Assembly: GCF_014133895.1 (NCBI RefSeq)
Contig: NC_050728.1
Location: forward strand, 496,001 to 560,000
Length of the DNA stretch: 64,000 bases
DNA from: Torulaspora globosa
Taxonomy: Eukaryota; Ascomycota; Saccharomycetes; Saccharomycetales; Saccharomycetaceae
Direction of reading: 5' to 3'
Below are positions 17,763-27,193 of the stretch, one piece after another. The position numbers were made by a program, and so were the translations under genes. Each line of letters begins with the position of its first letter. Positions within the stretch are counted from its first letter, which is position 1. The notes beneath the pieces were generated by a model. It had not been told where the DNA came from and searched no databases. It saw only the letters and a list, made by a program, of their open reading frames with translations.

Positions 17763-19127
17763 TTAATTGTTAGTGGAAACACTGTCCTTTCTGCTGTTTA
17801 TCCTTCGTTTGAGGGCTTCGCCAACCTTTTCAGTTTGCAAAGTATCATCGTACATCAAAACGTTGTTAATGGAGGGCTGTGGAAACATGCCAGCACTTTC
17901 GCGTCTTCTTATTATGGAGGGCCCCCCAAGCGTGTTTGATATTCCTGTGTTCGAGTAAGTTCTTGTGGCAAACAGCGGAGATGAGCAACCTGAGCCATTG
18001 CCGTTGTTGATGCTGCTGTGCGTAGACGTTCTGGAGATCCTGGGGTCGATCAGGGTGTGTGAAGCCGGCGGCGGCAACGACGAGTGGTGCGGCATCTCTT
18101 CGTCGTCATCGGTGGAGAGCTCGTCGCTGCCGCTGGACTCGATGTGGAAGTTGGATTTGCCGGACCTCGGCAATCCTTTGCCCGCAGTCTTGCCGACGCT
18201 CACGCTGGACACGTTTGCCGAGCTCTTGGATCTCGGCTGCTGCGGACGGGAGTACGAAGAAGCCGGGGTGGTCGGAGACCTAGTCAAGAGGGTGTTGGAG
18301 TAGCGTCTTGCCAGCGCGCCCGAGCCCGCGCTGGAATCCCGTCTCTTGACAAACGGATTGGAAAAATTCGCTGTCACTGCGGGTCTCTGCGGGCCGGATC
18401 TTATATGCGACGACGAGAAAGAATACGATAGTGCCGGCTTCCTCATATAGCTCTGCGAGTTATGGGCCATCTCGTCGGACAGCATGTCCACGTACGAGTA
18501 GAATCTCAGCGTCCTTGGATTCTCCGGCTGAGTGCAATTCGAGTTCGAATACGACCGCGACAGCGACAGAGGCGGAACCGATGGCGAGCTGGGAGACCCA
18601 AAACCGCCGTTTTCATTATTATTATTATTGTTATTATTGCTCGACGTAATCGTCGCGCTGGAGTTGCTCTTGGTTCTCCCAAGAGCCATATCGAGCCCGA
18701 TGGTCGAAGGCCTTCTCATATAGACAATATCCATTTCGTCAAGGTTCGCGTTATCGTCGGTCACTACCGAGCACCCAGCGTCCAACGCTGGCGCTACAAA
18801 ATTCTCCAGCGTGCGACGGTGGTCCAGACTGGGCTTAACATACTCTGGCGAGTGGCCCTCCAACGGAGGTGAGTGTGGTAACGTCGTTGATCCGTCACGT
18901 GATCGCGGTCCCACGCACTGGTTGCTATACTGTCTGGACAATAGACTCGCGGTACTTCCGTGTTTCGACAGAGAGTTACTGGGCGAGTTTGAAGTCATTA
19001 AGCCTGGGTCCTCCACATCTCTCTCAAAGATCAATGAATTATTCGAATCACTCAAAGTTCGCGAAGGAGGACATGTTGAGTAATTTGTCGATCGAGTGCT
19101 ACTACGTGAAAGCGAAGCCTCAGTCAT
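17763..19127 (-). CDS. MLF3: MLF3/VHS2-family protein
   Basis: A 454-residue, Ser/Asn-rich, mostly disordered protein. S. cerevisiae has the WGD pair Mlf3 (452) and Vhs2 (436); this single gene should be the orthologue of both, as it sits next to IMP4 (YNL block) and snR68 (YIL block). Recognisable conserved blocks are LRFYSYVDMLSDEMAHNSQ, NPFVKRRDSSAGSGALARRYS, IRRRESAGMFPQPSINNVLM and the C-terminal VGEALKRRINSRKDS. Vhs2 relates to septin stability and rescues a sit4 hal3 block; Mlf3 was found through leflunomide sensitivity. Their molecular activity is not known. An Asn run (about eight residues) comes from an ATT-type simple repeat near 18617-18640. Confidence 0.85.
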   Translation of the reverse strand: MTEASLSRSSTRSTNYSTCPPSRTLSDSNNSLIFERDVEDPGLMTSNSPSNSLSKHGSTASLLSRQYSNQCVGPRSRDGSTTLPHSPPLEGHSPEYVKPSLDHRRTLENFVAPALDAGCSVVTDDNANLDEMDIVYMRRPSTIGLDMALGRTKSNSSATITSSNNNNNNNNENGGFGSPSSPSVPPLSLSRSYSNSNCTQPENPRTLRFYSYVDMLSDEMAHNSQSYMRKPALSYSFSSSHIRSGPQRPAVTANFSNPFVKRRDSSAGSGALARRYSNTLLTRSPTTPASSYSRPQQPRSKSSANVSSVSVGKTAGKGLPRSGKSNFHIESSGSDELSTDDDEEMPHHSSLPPPASHTLIDPRISRTSTHSSINNGNGSGCSSPLFATRTYSNTGISNTLGGPSIIRRRESAGMFPQPSINNVLMYDDTLQTEKVGEALKRRINSRKDSVSTNN

Positions 19128-19573
19128 AACTCGTCACAATAGGCTCAGCCAACTGTTCTAACTAGCCTCTAGTATCTTTTTTTTTCTATCTCACTTGGCC
19201 TGTTGATCACTTCTAGTAGAGCGACAGTGTGTATCTTGCAAAGAAACCCGACTACTATTTATCACCAAGGGCACACTGGGCTGAAAACCAGGCCATATGA
19301 ATAATAGTGTGAAGAGAGACTGATAGCTTATTCGTGGTGGACAAACGAAGAGAGACAAGACACACACAATTGACGGACACCACAGCCAGACCGTTCATTG
19401 TCGACAAGGCCAAGTATTTTTTTAAGCTCGCATTCCGGAACCAGGTCGCCCGGCGGAGAAACCGCTGCAGACGATGCAGCCACAGGAAGCCCAAACAGGG
19501 GGCACCCATGCACTAGGGTCCTGCGGTCCGTGACCCGGCCTTGCGGAAGTGGCAGTCTGGAAATGCCGCAGGG

Positions 19574-19602
19574 CGGGTAACGGAGTCGCAGGCCATATAT
19601 AA
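19574..19602 (+). promoter_or_regulatory. REB1 site and TATA box, probable snR68 promoter
   Basis: In the region between MLF3/VHS2 and MSK1, a REB1 site (CGGGTAA, 19574-19580) is followed at 15 bp by a TATA box (TATATAA, 19596-19602). They lie 100-128 bp upstream of the mature snR68 end. Independently transcribed yeast snoRNA genes commonly use this kind of layout. The rest of 19128-19573 shows no gene that I recognise. Confidence 0.6.
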
Positions 19603-19701
19603 GAGGCGGCGAGCGCGCGGTGTCTGGGAGGTTCGGTTCGGGAGCAGAGGAGTGTGCACAGAGTCTTGGTACAGTAGTAGGAAGATCTGGTGCACGCTGT
19701 A

Positions 19702-19837
19702 TTTCCATATAGATGTGATGATCAAATGTTATTACTGCGTTATCGTATTGATGGATCCTTCAGATCGCCACTGTTTAAGTACATGGCGTGGAGGCTCCGG
19801 GAAACCGACTTAGTTTGACTGACTTGTAAGATGGAAA
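19702..19837 (+). ncRNA. snR68: snR68, C/D-box snoRNA guiding 25S rRNA A2640 methylation
   Basis: Called from several independent signals. A C box GTGATGA is at 19715-19721, a D' box TTGA at 19748-19751 and a D box CTGA at 19819-19822. The 11-nt guide at 19735-19745 (CTGCGTTATCG) is perfectly complementary to the CGAUAACGCAG segment of 25S rRNA. The fifth base before the D' box pairs with the A of that CGA, which by my count is A2640, the known snR68 target. The flanks TTTCCAT (19702-19708) and ATGGAAA (19831-19837) form a 7-bp terminal stem, giving a 136-nt RNA, the length I recall for S. cerevisiae snR68. In that species the gene lies between VHS2 and FLX1, so position next to the MLF3/VHS2 gene is expected. 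Confidence 0.9.
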
Positions 19838-19937
19838 GCCAGTAGATCTTGAGCGTGTGTAGGGTGTGGTGGTTGGGTTTTTGTCAAGCGTTGCATCTCT
19901 TGTTTGTTCATTAGAAGCGTAGTGGGTAGTGAGTGGT

Positions 19938-21563
19938 ATGGCGATGGGAGCAGCGATGCGCCGCAGGTTGATGAGTCGTGGGTTGTGGAGGCCGTTGGCG
20001 TTGCGGTGGAACCACCGTGGTTCCAGCATCGACGCTAGTAGACTGGAGTTCAGCAAGAGGAATCATGTGATCGAGAAGCAGTTGGCAACGTACTATCCGT
20101 CGGTCTCGACGCTGGCGAGCGACAGGGTGGTGACGATCGAGCAGTTCCACGAGCGGTATGCGGCGATTGAGGGCGACGAGGCCGCGATGGTTTGCCAGGT
20201 CAATGGCCGGATCAAGAACATACGGTTTTCTGGGAAAAGGATCTGTTTTATCGACTTGTGCAATACTCGTAGTTCGAAGTCGCTGCAGCTGATTGTGAAT
20301 GCGAGCAAGGTGGACGCTTCGCTGCAGGAGCGGTTTGAGGCCGATTTGCGGTTTTTGAAGGTCGGGGACTATATCCAGGGCTCTGGGTATCCGGGGCTCT
20401 CGCAGCGACAAAGAACGGTTTCTTTGAAATGCACGGAGCTGCCTCGGATTCTCTCGTGTGCACAGATGCCTCTGCCGCCGCGACTGAGCGATGCCTCGAA
20501 GGTGAAGCAGAATAGGGTGGTCGACTACCAGGTTAACCGCCGGGCGATCGAGACGCTAATGCTTAGACAGACGATCGTCAATTCAATTCGGAGCTGGCTG
20601 AACGAGCGGCAGTTTGTGGAGGTCGAGACTCCTATACTGTCCTCGCAGAGTAACGGCGCGGCCGCGGAACCTTTCATCACAAGGTCGAATTCGCTGCCAA
20701 AAGAGTCCGCGCAGTTGGAGCTGAGAGTTGCGCCCGAGCTGTGGCTCAAGCGGCTGATCATCGGCGGGTTTGACAAGGTTTACGAGATTGGCAAAGTTTT
20801 CAGAAACGAGGGGATAGATGCGATTCATAACCCTGAGTTCACGACTCTGGAGTTCTACCAGACGTTTCTGTCGATGCACCAGCTCATCTCGTTGTCGGAG
20901 TCTCTGTTCAAGAGAATCGTCCTGGATCTGCATAAGCACCACTCGAACGAGACACTGGAATCCCTGGTTAAGGAATTGGAGAGCGCAAACTGGAAATTTC
21001 GCAGACTGGAGTTTCTTCCAACTCTGTCGCAAGAACTGGCTGTCGATCTGACAAAGCTCGATTTGAGCGATACTGAAATGCTTTACAATGTGGTACCGCC
21101 GGAGTTGAAGCTAGCTCGCGGTTTATCGCCGCAGCAGATCCTGAACAAGCTCTCTTCAGTTTTCATCGAGCAACGCCATTGTAACTCGCTGCTGCCGACG
21201 GTGTTGTACCACCATCCAACGGTGATGTCGCCTCTGGCTAAGACCAACACACTGGATCCAGCAGTCACCAAAAGGTTCGAGGTATTCGTGAAGGGCAAGG
21301 AATACATTAATGCTTACGAGGAGGAAAACTGTCCTCAAATGCAGTTGGCCAAATTCGAGCAACAGAGCCAGTCGAATAAGCTGTACAAGGACAAGGAGTC
21401 GCTCAATGTCGATTACCGGTACGTCGAGGCAATGAAATGGGGCATGCCGCCGATCGGTGGTTTTGGTTTGGGCATCGATAGATTGTGTATGCTGTTGTTG
21501 GACAAATCCCGCATCGAGGACGTTTTAGCCTTTGGATGCCTTGACGATGTAAATAGACAATAA
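19938..21563 (+). CDS. MSK1: MSK1, mitochondrial lysyl-tRNA synthetase
   Basis: A 541-residue class II aminoacyl-tRNA synthetase of the LysRS family, against about 576 in S. cerevisiae. An N-terminal OB-fold anticodon-binding domain (about residues 60-180) precedes the catalytic core. Motif 2 is seen as GKVFRNEGIDAIHNPEFTTL and motif 3 as GGFGLGIDRLCMLLL. The Arg-rich, Ala-rich N-terminus (MAMGAAMRRRLMSRGLWRPL) looks like a mitochondrial presequence. It charges mitochondrial tRNA-Lys and is reported to be needed for import of a cytosolic tRNA-Lys. The frame is open three codons upstream; the first ATG, at 19938, is taken, with another in-frame ATG two codons later. It begins only 100 bp after snR68, so its promoter must overlap the snoRNA region. 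Confidence 0.95.
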   Translation: MAMGAAMRRRLMSRGLWRPLALRWNHRGSSIDASRLEFSKRNHVIEKQLATYYPSVSTLASDRVVTIEQFHERYAAIEGDEAAMVCQVNGRIKNIRFSGKRICFIDLCNTRSSKSLQLIVNASKVDASLQERFEADLRFLKVGDYIQGSGYPGLSQRQRTVSLKCTELPRILSCAQMPLPPRLSDASKVKQNRVVDYQVNRRAIETLMLRQTIVNSIRSWLNERQFVEVETPILSSQSNGAAAEPFITRSNSLPKESAQLELRVAPELWLKRLIIGGFDKVYEIGKVFRNEGIDAIHNPEFTTLEFYQTFLSMHQLISLSESLFKRIVLDLHKHHSNETLESLVKELESANWKFRRLEFLPTLSQELAVDLTKLDLSDTEMLYNVVPPELKLARGLSPQQILNKLSSVFIEQRHCNSLLPTVLYHHPTVMSPLAKTNTLDPAVTKRFEVFVKGKEYINAYEEENCPQMQLAKFEQQSQSNKLYKDKESLNVDYRYVEAMKWGMPPIGGFGLGIDRLCMLLLDKSRIEDVLAFGCLDDVNRQ

Positions 21564-21777
21564 ACACCCGTTATTTCAAATCTTCTATAATGATAAGAAA
21601 ACATAAATTTCTAGGCGATGAGCAAAAAGCGCATAACTAGGCAATCGGCAACCGTTGGCAAGAATTGCACGCTGTTGGTACCGTGGCATCGCCATACTGT
21701 AAGGACTGCGACCGGTAATAGCATCAATAGACTTGTGCTTATGCTTTAGAACCTTAGCCATCTCATTGAAGCTAGCG

Positions 21778-21783
21778 ACGCGT
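21778..21783. promoter_or_regulatory. MCB element (ACGCGT) upstream of RNH201
   Basis: A palindromic MluI cell-cycle box, ACGCGT, lies 112 bp before the RNH201 start. MCBs bind MBF (Swi6-Mbp1) and drive G1/S expression of DNA synthesis and repair genes. It is the only candidate motif found in the 331-bp interval 21564-21894; no gene was seen there. Confidence 0.6.
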
Positions 21784-21894
21784 AAAAAACAGCGACATAT
21801 TTAACGTGTTGCATCAACAGTATCTGCTCCAAAAGGATAGAGAAATCGGCCAATTGGCGCTAGAAATTGACGATAGATTCAGCACGATCCAGCC

Positions 21895-22797
21895 ATGCCC
21901 AGCTTCCCACCAACGGTTGAAAGTGCCCTCGATTCGCTGCACACCACCACAAGCTCATCACCGGTGCCTCAAGACGTAGCAAAGGCCTCATCGCCTGTGA
22001 TAATGGGCGTTGATGAAGCAGGCCGTGGCCCTGTGCTTGGACCAATGGTCTACGGCATCTGCTACTGCACCAAGGAGTATCAGGATACGGTTCTAATACC
22101 GAAATATGGGTTCGATGACTCGAAGAAATTGACCGACGAGGTCCGCCGTGAGTTGTTTGCCAGGATCTACCAGGGCGAGATCAGTGGTGTGGGCTACGCC
22201 ACCACCTGCATCACACCAGCAGACATATCGAGCGGCATGCTGCGCTTCCCACCATCAATGAATTACAACCTGAACGAACAGGCACACGATGTCACAATGA
22301 GCTTGATCCAAGGCGTCATTGACAATGGCGTAAAACTGCATCACGTTTACATCGATACTGTGGGGCCTCCAGCGTCTTACCAGAAGAAGCTAGAACAAAG
22401 ATTTCCAAACATCAAATTCACGGTCGCCAAGAAGGCAGATTCGCTCTACTGCGTCGTAAGTGTCGCCAGTGTTGTGGCCAAAGTGACCAGAGACATTATC
22501 GTCGAGCAATCGAGAAGGCACCCTGACGAGCTGATCGGCTCGGGTTATCCATCAGATCCGAGAACAACCGCCTGGTTGCGCGGCTCCCAGACACCATTGT
22601 TTGGCTGGCCAAAAGAAATGGCTAGGTTTTCCTGGCAGACCTGTCAAACCTTGATGAATAACCCAGGTACAGGCAGCATACCCATCGAATGGGAAGAACA
22701 GTACATCGGTTCCAAGAAAAATATGGCTCAGCAATGGGCAGCTAAGGCTTCACCCAACAAAGATGCCATCAAAACTCTAGATAACTGGTTCAATTGA
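21895..22797 (+). CDS. RNH201: RNH201, catalytic subunit of RNase H2
   Basis: A 300-residue type 2 RNase H, close to the 307 of S. cerevisiae Rnh201. The signature [17 protein letters not shown] carries the first two acidic catalytic residues (D40, E41). [10 protein letters not shown] and [20 protein letters not shown] with the following TRD supply the other acidic residues. The conserved [10 protein letters not shown] is also present. With Rnh202 and Rnh203 it forms RNase H2, which removes ribonucleotides misincorporated in DNA and the RNA of RNA-DNA hybrids. An MCB element in its promoter suggests S-phase expression. It lies between MSK1 and LAT1, the YNL073-071 order, all on one strand. 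Confidence 0.97.
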   Translation: MPSFPPTVESALDSLHTTTSSSPVPQDVAKASSPVIMGVDEAGRGPVLGPMVYGICYCTKEYQDTVLIPKYGFDDSKKLTDEVRRELFARIYQGEISGVGYATTCITPADISSGMLRFPPSMNYNLNEQAHDVTMSLIQGVIDNGVKLHHVYIDTVGPPASYQKKLEQRFPNIKFTVAKKADSLYCVVSVASVVAKVTRDIIVEQSRRHPDELIGSGYPSDPRTTAWLRGSQTPLFGWPKEMARFSWQTCQTLMNNPGTGSIPIEWEEQYIGSKKNMAQQWAAKASPNKDAIKTLDNWFN

Positions 22798-23146
22798 CGA
22801 ATATAAGAAGTCGAACCGCGATCAACCGTCGTACTTGAAGTCCCGATCGATGATAGCTGGCCGCCGTGTTGCGCGACCCTCTCCGAGGCTAGTTGGAAAA
22901 TTCATGAGGAGGTATCGTGCAAGGACAGCTTTGGTTTACGGGAGTTCTTCACAAAACAAAGCGGTTACTAGTCGTCGCAGAGAGGCTTTGAGTTACTGGA
23001 ACTGCTATTGAGCTTTTTAGCGGGGTTAAGTTTGTTTCTGGGTCTTTGGACTGTAATTGAGGCGATCTTGTATAATAGGAGAGCTCCCCTTCGTTCAAGG
23101 TCACCATCTGTTTGTTGATATTCAAAGTTTGACGATATTGTGTGAT
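22798..23146 (+). other. RNH201-LAT1 intergenic region
   Basis: 349 bp between two tandem genes. The LAT1 frame is open upstream as far as 23057 but contains no ATG before 23147. No RNA gene or clear regulatory motif was recognised. Confidence 0.5.
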
Positions 23147-24538
23147 ATGTCTTCGTTATTGAGAGTTATTCCAAGGGCTACGAGAGCCTCCTTGTTGTCG
23201 GTTGCTAGAAGCCAGCTTCAATTGAGATGCTATGCATCCTACCCCCCACATACTGTGATTGGTATGCCGGCTTTGTCACCAACAATGACGCAAGGTAACC
23301 TGGCCGTCTGGATCAAGAAGGAGGGTGACAAGTTGAGCCCCGGTGAAGTGATTGCAGAGGTGGAGACTGACAAGGCTCAGATGGACTTTGAGTTTCAGGA
23401 AGAAGGCTATCTTGCCAAGATTTTGGTGCCAGAGGGTACAAAAGACATTCCAGTAAACAAGCCGATTGCCGTTTACGTCGAGGAAGAGTCTGATGTAGCA
23501 GCTTTCAAAGACTTCAAGGTTGAAGAGTCGTCAGCTAAGGCCACCAGCGAACCAGTCAAGAAGAAGGAAACAAAGGATAGCAAGGAGAAGAAACCAGCTA
23601 AGTCCAGTGAAGATGAAAAGAAATCCAGCACCTCTACCAGGGCTTCCGCTCCAACAGAGAGAATCATTGCGTCACCTCTAGCAAAGACTATTGCCTTGGA
23701 AAAAGGTATTGCTTTGAAGAACGTTACCGGCTCTGGTCCTCATGGCAGAATCACCAAATCTGATGTTGAGGCTTACTTGGAGAAAGCTCCAGCGGCGTCC
23801 TCAGGCGCAGGTGTCGTCGCTCCATCGGCTGCTGCTTCTTACGAAGATGTTGAAATCTCCAACATGAGAAGTATCATCGGCAAGCGTTTGTTAGAATCCA
23901 CTCAAAGCATCCCTTCGTATATCGTATCCTCTGAAATCTCTGTTTCCAAATTGCTGAAGCTGAGAAAAAGCCTAAATGCTACCGCTAATGGCAAGTACAA
24001 ACTATCTATCAACGATATTTTGATCAAGGCTATCACAGTGGCAGCCAGAAGAGTCCCAGACGCCAATGCCTATTGGTTGGAAGAGCAAGGCATCATTAGA
24101 AAGTTCAAGAATGTCGATGTCTCCGTCGCTGTGGCAACCCCCACCGGCCTATTGACCCCAATTGTTAAGAACGCTGACTCCAAGGGCTTGACCACCATCT
24201 CCAGCGAAGTGAAGGAGCTTGTCTCACGTGCCAAGATAAACAAGCTGCTTCCTGAAGAATTTCAAGGCGGTACCATATGTATCTCTAACATGGGGATGAA
24301 CGATGCTGTGTCTCTATTTACCTCGATCATCAACCCCCCACAGTCAACTATCTTGGCTGTCGGTACCGTCAGGAGAGTGGCCGTTGAAGATGCCGGTGCT
24401 GAAAACGGTATTTCTTTCGATGACAAGATCAACATTACCGGTACTTTCGATCACAGAACCATCGACGGCGCCAAGGGTGGTGAATTCATGAAGGAATTGA
24501 AGTCTGTCATTGAAAACCCTCTAGAGTTGCTATTGTAA
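23147..24538 (+). CDS. LAT1: LAT1, dihydrolipoamide acetyltransferase (E2 of pyruvate dehydrogenase)
   Basis: A 463-residue E2 subunit; S. cerevisiae Lat1 has 482. An Arg/Ser/Leu-rich N-terminus of about 28 residues serves as mitochondrial presequence. A single lipoyl domain follows, with the lipoyl-lysine in ETDKAQ (K76). A Lys/Ser/Glu-rich linker leads to the E1/E3-binding domain (SPLAKTIALEKGIALKNVTG and GPHGRITKSDVEAYL). The C-terminal catalytic domain ends with the active-site motif DHRTIDGAKGGEF. It transfers the acetyl group from lipoate to CoA and forms the core of the matrix PDH complex. The start at 23147 was chosen because the earlier open frame has no ATG. KGD1, an E1 of the sister 2-oxoglutarate complex, lies 29 kb away. 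Confidence 0.97.
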   Translation: MSSLLRVIPRATRASLLSVARSQLQLRCYASYPPHTVIGMPALSPTMTQGNLAVWIKKEGDKLSPGEVIAEVETDKAQMDFEFQEEGYLAKILVPEGTKDIPVNKPIAVYVEEESDVAAFKDFKVEESSAKATSEPVKKKETKDSKEKKPAKSSEDEKKSSTSTRASAPTERIIASPLAKTIALEKGIALKNVTGSGPHGRITKSDVEAYLEKAPAASSGAGVVAPSAAASYEDVEISNMRSIIGKRLLESTQSIPSYIVSSEISVSKLLKLRKSLNATANGKYKLSINDILIKAITVAARRVPDANAYWLEEQGIIRKFKNVDVSVAVATPTGLLTPIVKNADSKGLTTISSEVKELVSRAKINKLLPEEFQGGTICISNMGMNDAVSLFTSIINPPQSTILAVGTVRRVAVEDAGAENGISFDDKINITGTFDHRTIDGAKGGEFMKELKSVIENPLELLL

Positions 24539-24815
24539 GGAAAACCGTCGATATGCTATGACATGGGCTAGCTTCTTCGATTGCAGAGCAATGGTAAATG
24601 AACAGATCAATCAGTCTGCCTGGGAGGAATAGATGATGATATATACTTCATATCGTATTACTACTAACTAATTCAGTGTTTGAAGTATCGCCATGAACGA
24701 ACTGTAAATTTTCAATTATATTGAATAGCTGACATAAGGCTAAGCAGGATCATTATTGTTGTTGAATAAAGTCTAGGTGTCTATCCTAAAAGGACGAGTA
24801 GTTTTTATACTGACC

Positions 24816-24998
24816 ATGGCTCTTTTCCCTTCCTTCATTTTGAGTGATGAATCCAAGGAGAATATCTCCAAGATCATCAACCTGACTCACACAGTGGCTC
24901 ATTACGGATGGATACCTTTCATTCTGTATTTGGGTTGGGCTCACACTTCCAATAGACCTAACGTGTTGAATTTGCTATCACCACTTCCAAGTGTTTAA
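24816..24998 (+). CDS. TOM7: TOM7, small subunit of the TOM translocase
   Basis: A 60-residue tail-anchored-type outer-membrane protein, the same length as S. cerevisiae Tom7 and nearly identical to it through FILSDESKENISKIINLTH and YGWIPFILYLGWAHTSNRPN. Tom7 modulates assembly and dissociation of the mitochondrial TOM complex and sorting of beta-barrel proteins. The frame is open further upstream, but the ATG at 24816 gives the family N-terminus (MALFPSFILSDES). It lies between LAT1 and FLX1; in S. cerevisiae the next YNL gene is RPL16B, with FLX1 in the sister block. Confidence 0.97.
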   Translation: MALFPSFILSDESKENISKIINLTHTVAHYGWIPFILYLGWAHTSNRPNVLNLLSPLPSV

Positions 24999-25256
24999 TG
25001 TTTCAAGATTTCGTGGTGTTTTTTTATCACCTATCTTATCTGGCATAGCTTACAGACCGGCTCATGTATATAACTCCATGTATCTAAATTTTAAGTGATT
25101 GATACTTCGGTGAAATTCCACTATCCAGCATTTTCGGGAACTCTAAGCAGTGTTCTTTGTCGATTTACGCTCTTCTTGATAATCAGGCATCTATACGTAG
25201 AAAGGCTCACTGTTCTGCTGCAGGCAAATAGAAGAGAATCTGGGGAAGTACGCCCA

Positions 25257-26192
25257 ATGGATCTTCAGTTAACTCCATTTGGAAAGGAAATTGTCGCTGG
25301 TCTTACGACAGGCTCCATCACAACGGTCGTAACTCATCCGCTAGATCTGGTCAAGATACGATTGCAGCTATTAGCGACCAATTCAGGTCATTTAGGCTAT
25401 GGATACGTCATAAGCTCGCTTAAACAAAATGCCAAGGGAAATATTCGCCAACTAATAAAGGAGGCCTACCGTGGACTAGGTATAAACTGGTTTGGTAATG
25501 CGACAGCTTGGGCCCTTTATTTTGGACTTTATCGTGCCAGCAAAGATCTGGTCTATGAACTTCAGGCTCAAGAAAATAGCAGGCATGATGATCGCCTGAG
25601 AAGGGATGCTGAACTGTCCTCATGGATGTATCTGTCCGCTGGGGCAATCAGCGGTGTAATAACATCCATCGCTACCAATCCAATATGGGTCATCAAGACA
25701 AGAATGATGTCTACAAGCGGGCAGGAGACCAACTCTTACACATCTGCAGCGGACGGAATCAGGAGACTTGTACGAGATGAAGGGATTGGCGGATTATGGA
25801 GAGGACTTATGCCCTCGTTGTTCGGAGTCTCTCAAGGTGCAATCTACTTTATGATTTATGACACATTAAAGCATCGCTTCAGTTCACTGAGCCGTGACAC
25901 AGAAGATCCGGATCGGAGAAAAACGCTCAAGAATTCAGAGACGTTTGTTATTTCATCGATAAGCAAGGTCGTTTCTGTCACTGCGGTATATCCTTTCCAA
26001 TTACTAAAATCCAACCTGCAGAGCTTTGACGCTGAAAAAAAACAGTATACCTTTCGCAATTTAGTACGATCAATCAGCCAGGCTGAAGGACTGCCAGGAT
26101 TCTATAAAGGATTGTCTGCCAACCTCCTCCGTGCCATACCTTCAACCTGTATAACTTTCTTATTGTATGAAAACGTCAAGAGCTTCATATAA
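25257..26192 (+). CDS. FLX1: FLX1, mitochondrial FAD carrier
   Basis: A 311-residue mitochondrial carrier, the same length as S. cerevisiae Flx1 (YIL134W). Three carrier repeats are present with the PX[DE]XX[KR]-type signatures PLDLVKIRL, PIWVIKTRM and PFQLLKSNL. The divergent second and third signatures (tryptophan, and glutamine in place of the acidic residue) are typical of the FAD/folate/NAD carrier subgroup. It moves FAD across the inner membrane. The frame is open 54 codons upstream, but MDLQLTPFGKEIVAGLTTG at 25257 is the family start. It is convergent with RPL16. Confidence 0.95.
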   Translation: MDLQLTPFGKEIVAGLTTGSITTVVTHPLDLVKIRLQLLATNSGHLGYGYVISSLKQNAKGNIRQLIKEAYRGLGINWFGNATAWALYFGLYRASKDLVYELQAQENSRHDDRLRRDAELSSWMYLSAGAISGVITSIATNPIWVIKTRMMSTSGQETNSYTSAADGIRRLVRDEGIGGLWRGLMPSLFGVSQGAIYFMIYDTLKHRFSSLSRDTEDPDRRKTLKNSETFVISSISKVVSVTAVYPFQLLKSNLQSFDAEKKQYTFRNLVRSISQAEGLPGFYKGLSANLLRAIPSTCITFLLYENVKSFI

Positions 26193-26390
26193 GGACAGTG
26201 TCATAACGTGTTTCGATAAAAATTGTATTAATTTTTGTGTAAGGTACAAATGAGTAAGTATAAACACAATCGTATACCAATGGGGGTTCACTTAATTCTA
26301 ACAGTTGTCAAGATAGACAGTCAGTCAAAAGCGTGGAAGAGCGAGAAACAAAATTGATGTATCTGGTACCAAATATTCTCATTATTGAAT

Positions 26391-27193
26391 TTAGTAACCC
26401 AAAGTAGCCAATTTCTTAGCGGCTTCAGATTCAGAAGCAGCAGCAGTGGCAGCAGCAACCTTCTTGTTGAAAGCCTTCTTCTTAGCGTAGAATTCAGCAG
26501 ATCTGACCTTTCTCTTTTCTTCCAACTTGGAGACGACATCTTCGTATTTCCAGCCAACAGAAGAAGACAACTTACCCAAAGTAGTGTATTTTCTACCTGG
26601 CTTCAATCTCAAGACTCTCAAAGCTTGTGGAACAACAACTCTCTTCTTCTTGTCGTATGGAGGTGGGACACCTTCGAAGACCTTTAAACGTTCCATAGCA
26701 GCCTTACCACGAGCGGTCTTGTGGGAAACCATACCACGGACAGCCTTGTAGAAGATTCTGGATGGGGCTCTGAAGTGGAATGGACCACGGGTTTTGTTGA
26801 AAGCAGTAGCCTTTCTCAAGTAGTCGTGGTACTTCAACTTGTTTCTGAAGAATTCACCAGAGATGTTCAAAGCCTCAGCTCTGACAACGACAATCTTCTG
26901 ACCGTTCAACAATTGCTTAGCAACGGTAGAAGCCAAACGACCCAACAAATGGCCTTTACCTGTTAAAAAGATTAATCCTGTTAGTAAAGATATTCATGTA
27001 TATTATATTCTGAACACCACCTCATCGACCTGAAAAAGCGAGATCAATCTGCTTAGTATGATCACTTGTACAGGATTTAAAACAGGAATCTCATGGCAGT
27101 CCAGGTTCAATCGGGATTTGTGGGTTCAGAGGATTCATTTGTTCTGCGATTGTACGTACCATCAATGACAACAACTGGTTCGAAAGTAGACAT
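26391..27193 (-). CDS. RPL16: RPL16, cytosolic ribosomal protein uL13, two exons
   Basis: Joined from exon 1 (27193 down to 27160) and exon 2 (26959 down to 26391). Exon 1 encodes [11 protein letters not shown] plus the first base of the next Gly codon. Splicing restores [12 protein letters not shown], the conserved uL13 N-terminus, and gives a 200-residue protein (199 and 198 in S. cerevisiae). Without the intron the longest ATG-free frame lacks that N-terminus. Codon use is strongly biased as in highly expressed genes. uL13 is part of the 60S subunit near the exit side. A single gene here replaces RPL16A (YIL133C) and RPL16B (YNL069C). It is followed by the convergent FLX1, with CSM2 upstream. 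Confidence 0.97.
26960..27159 (-). other. RPL16 spliceosomal intron, 200 nt
   Basis: On the minus strand the donor is GTACGT (from 27159), a common variant of the yeast GTATGT. The branch point TACTAAC occupies 26986-26980, and the acceptor is CAG ending at 26960, about 20 nt beyond the branch point. The intron splits a Gly codon after its first base. No snoRNA was recognised inside it. Confidence 0.95.

Noticed and set aside
18617..18640. ATT-type microsatellite
   Set aside because: It encodes the Asn run of the MLF3/VHS2 protein and needs no separate explanation.
24659..24675. TACTAAC followed by a nearby AG upstream of TOM7, suggesting a leader intron
   Set aside because: The branch-to-acceptor distance is too short and no GTATGT-type donor was found upstream in the LAT1-TOM7 gap.
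24633..24732. Second C/D-box snoRNA candidate between LAT1 and TOM7 (ATGATGA at 24633-24639, CTGA at 24729-24732)
   Set aside because: The best rRNA pairing I could find before the D box needs wobble pairs and does not fall on a methylation site I know. No terminal stem was found, and it would sit directly in the TOM7 promoter.
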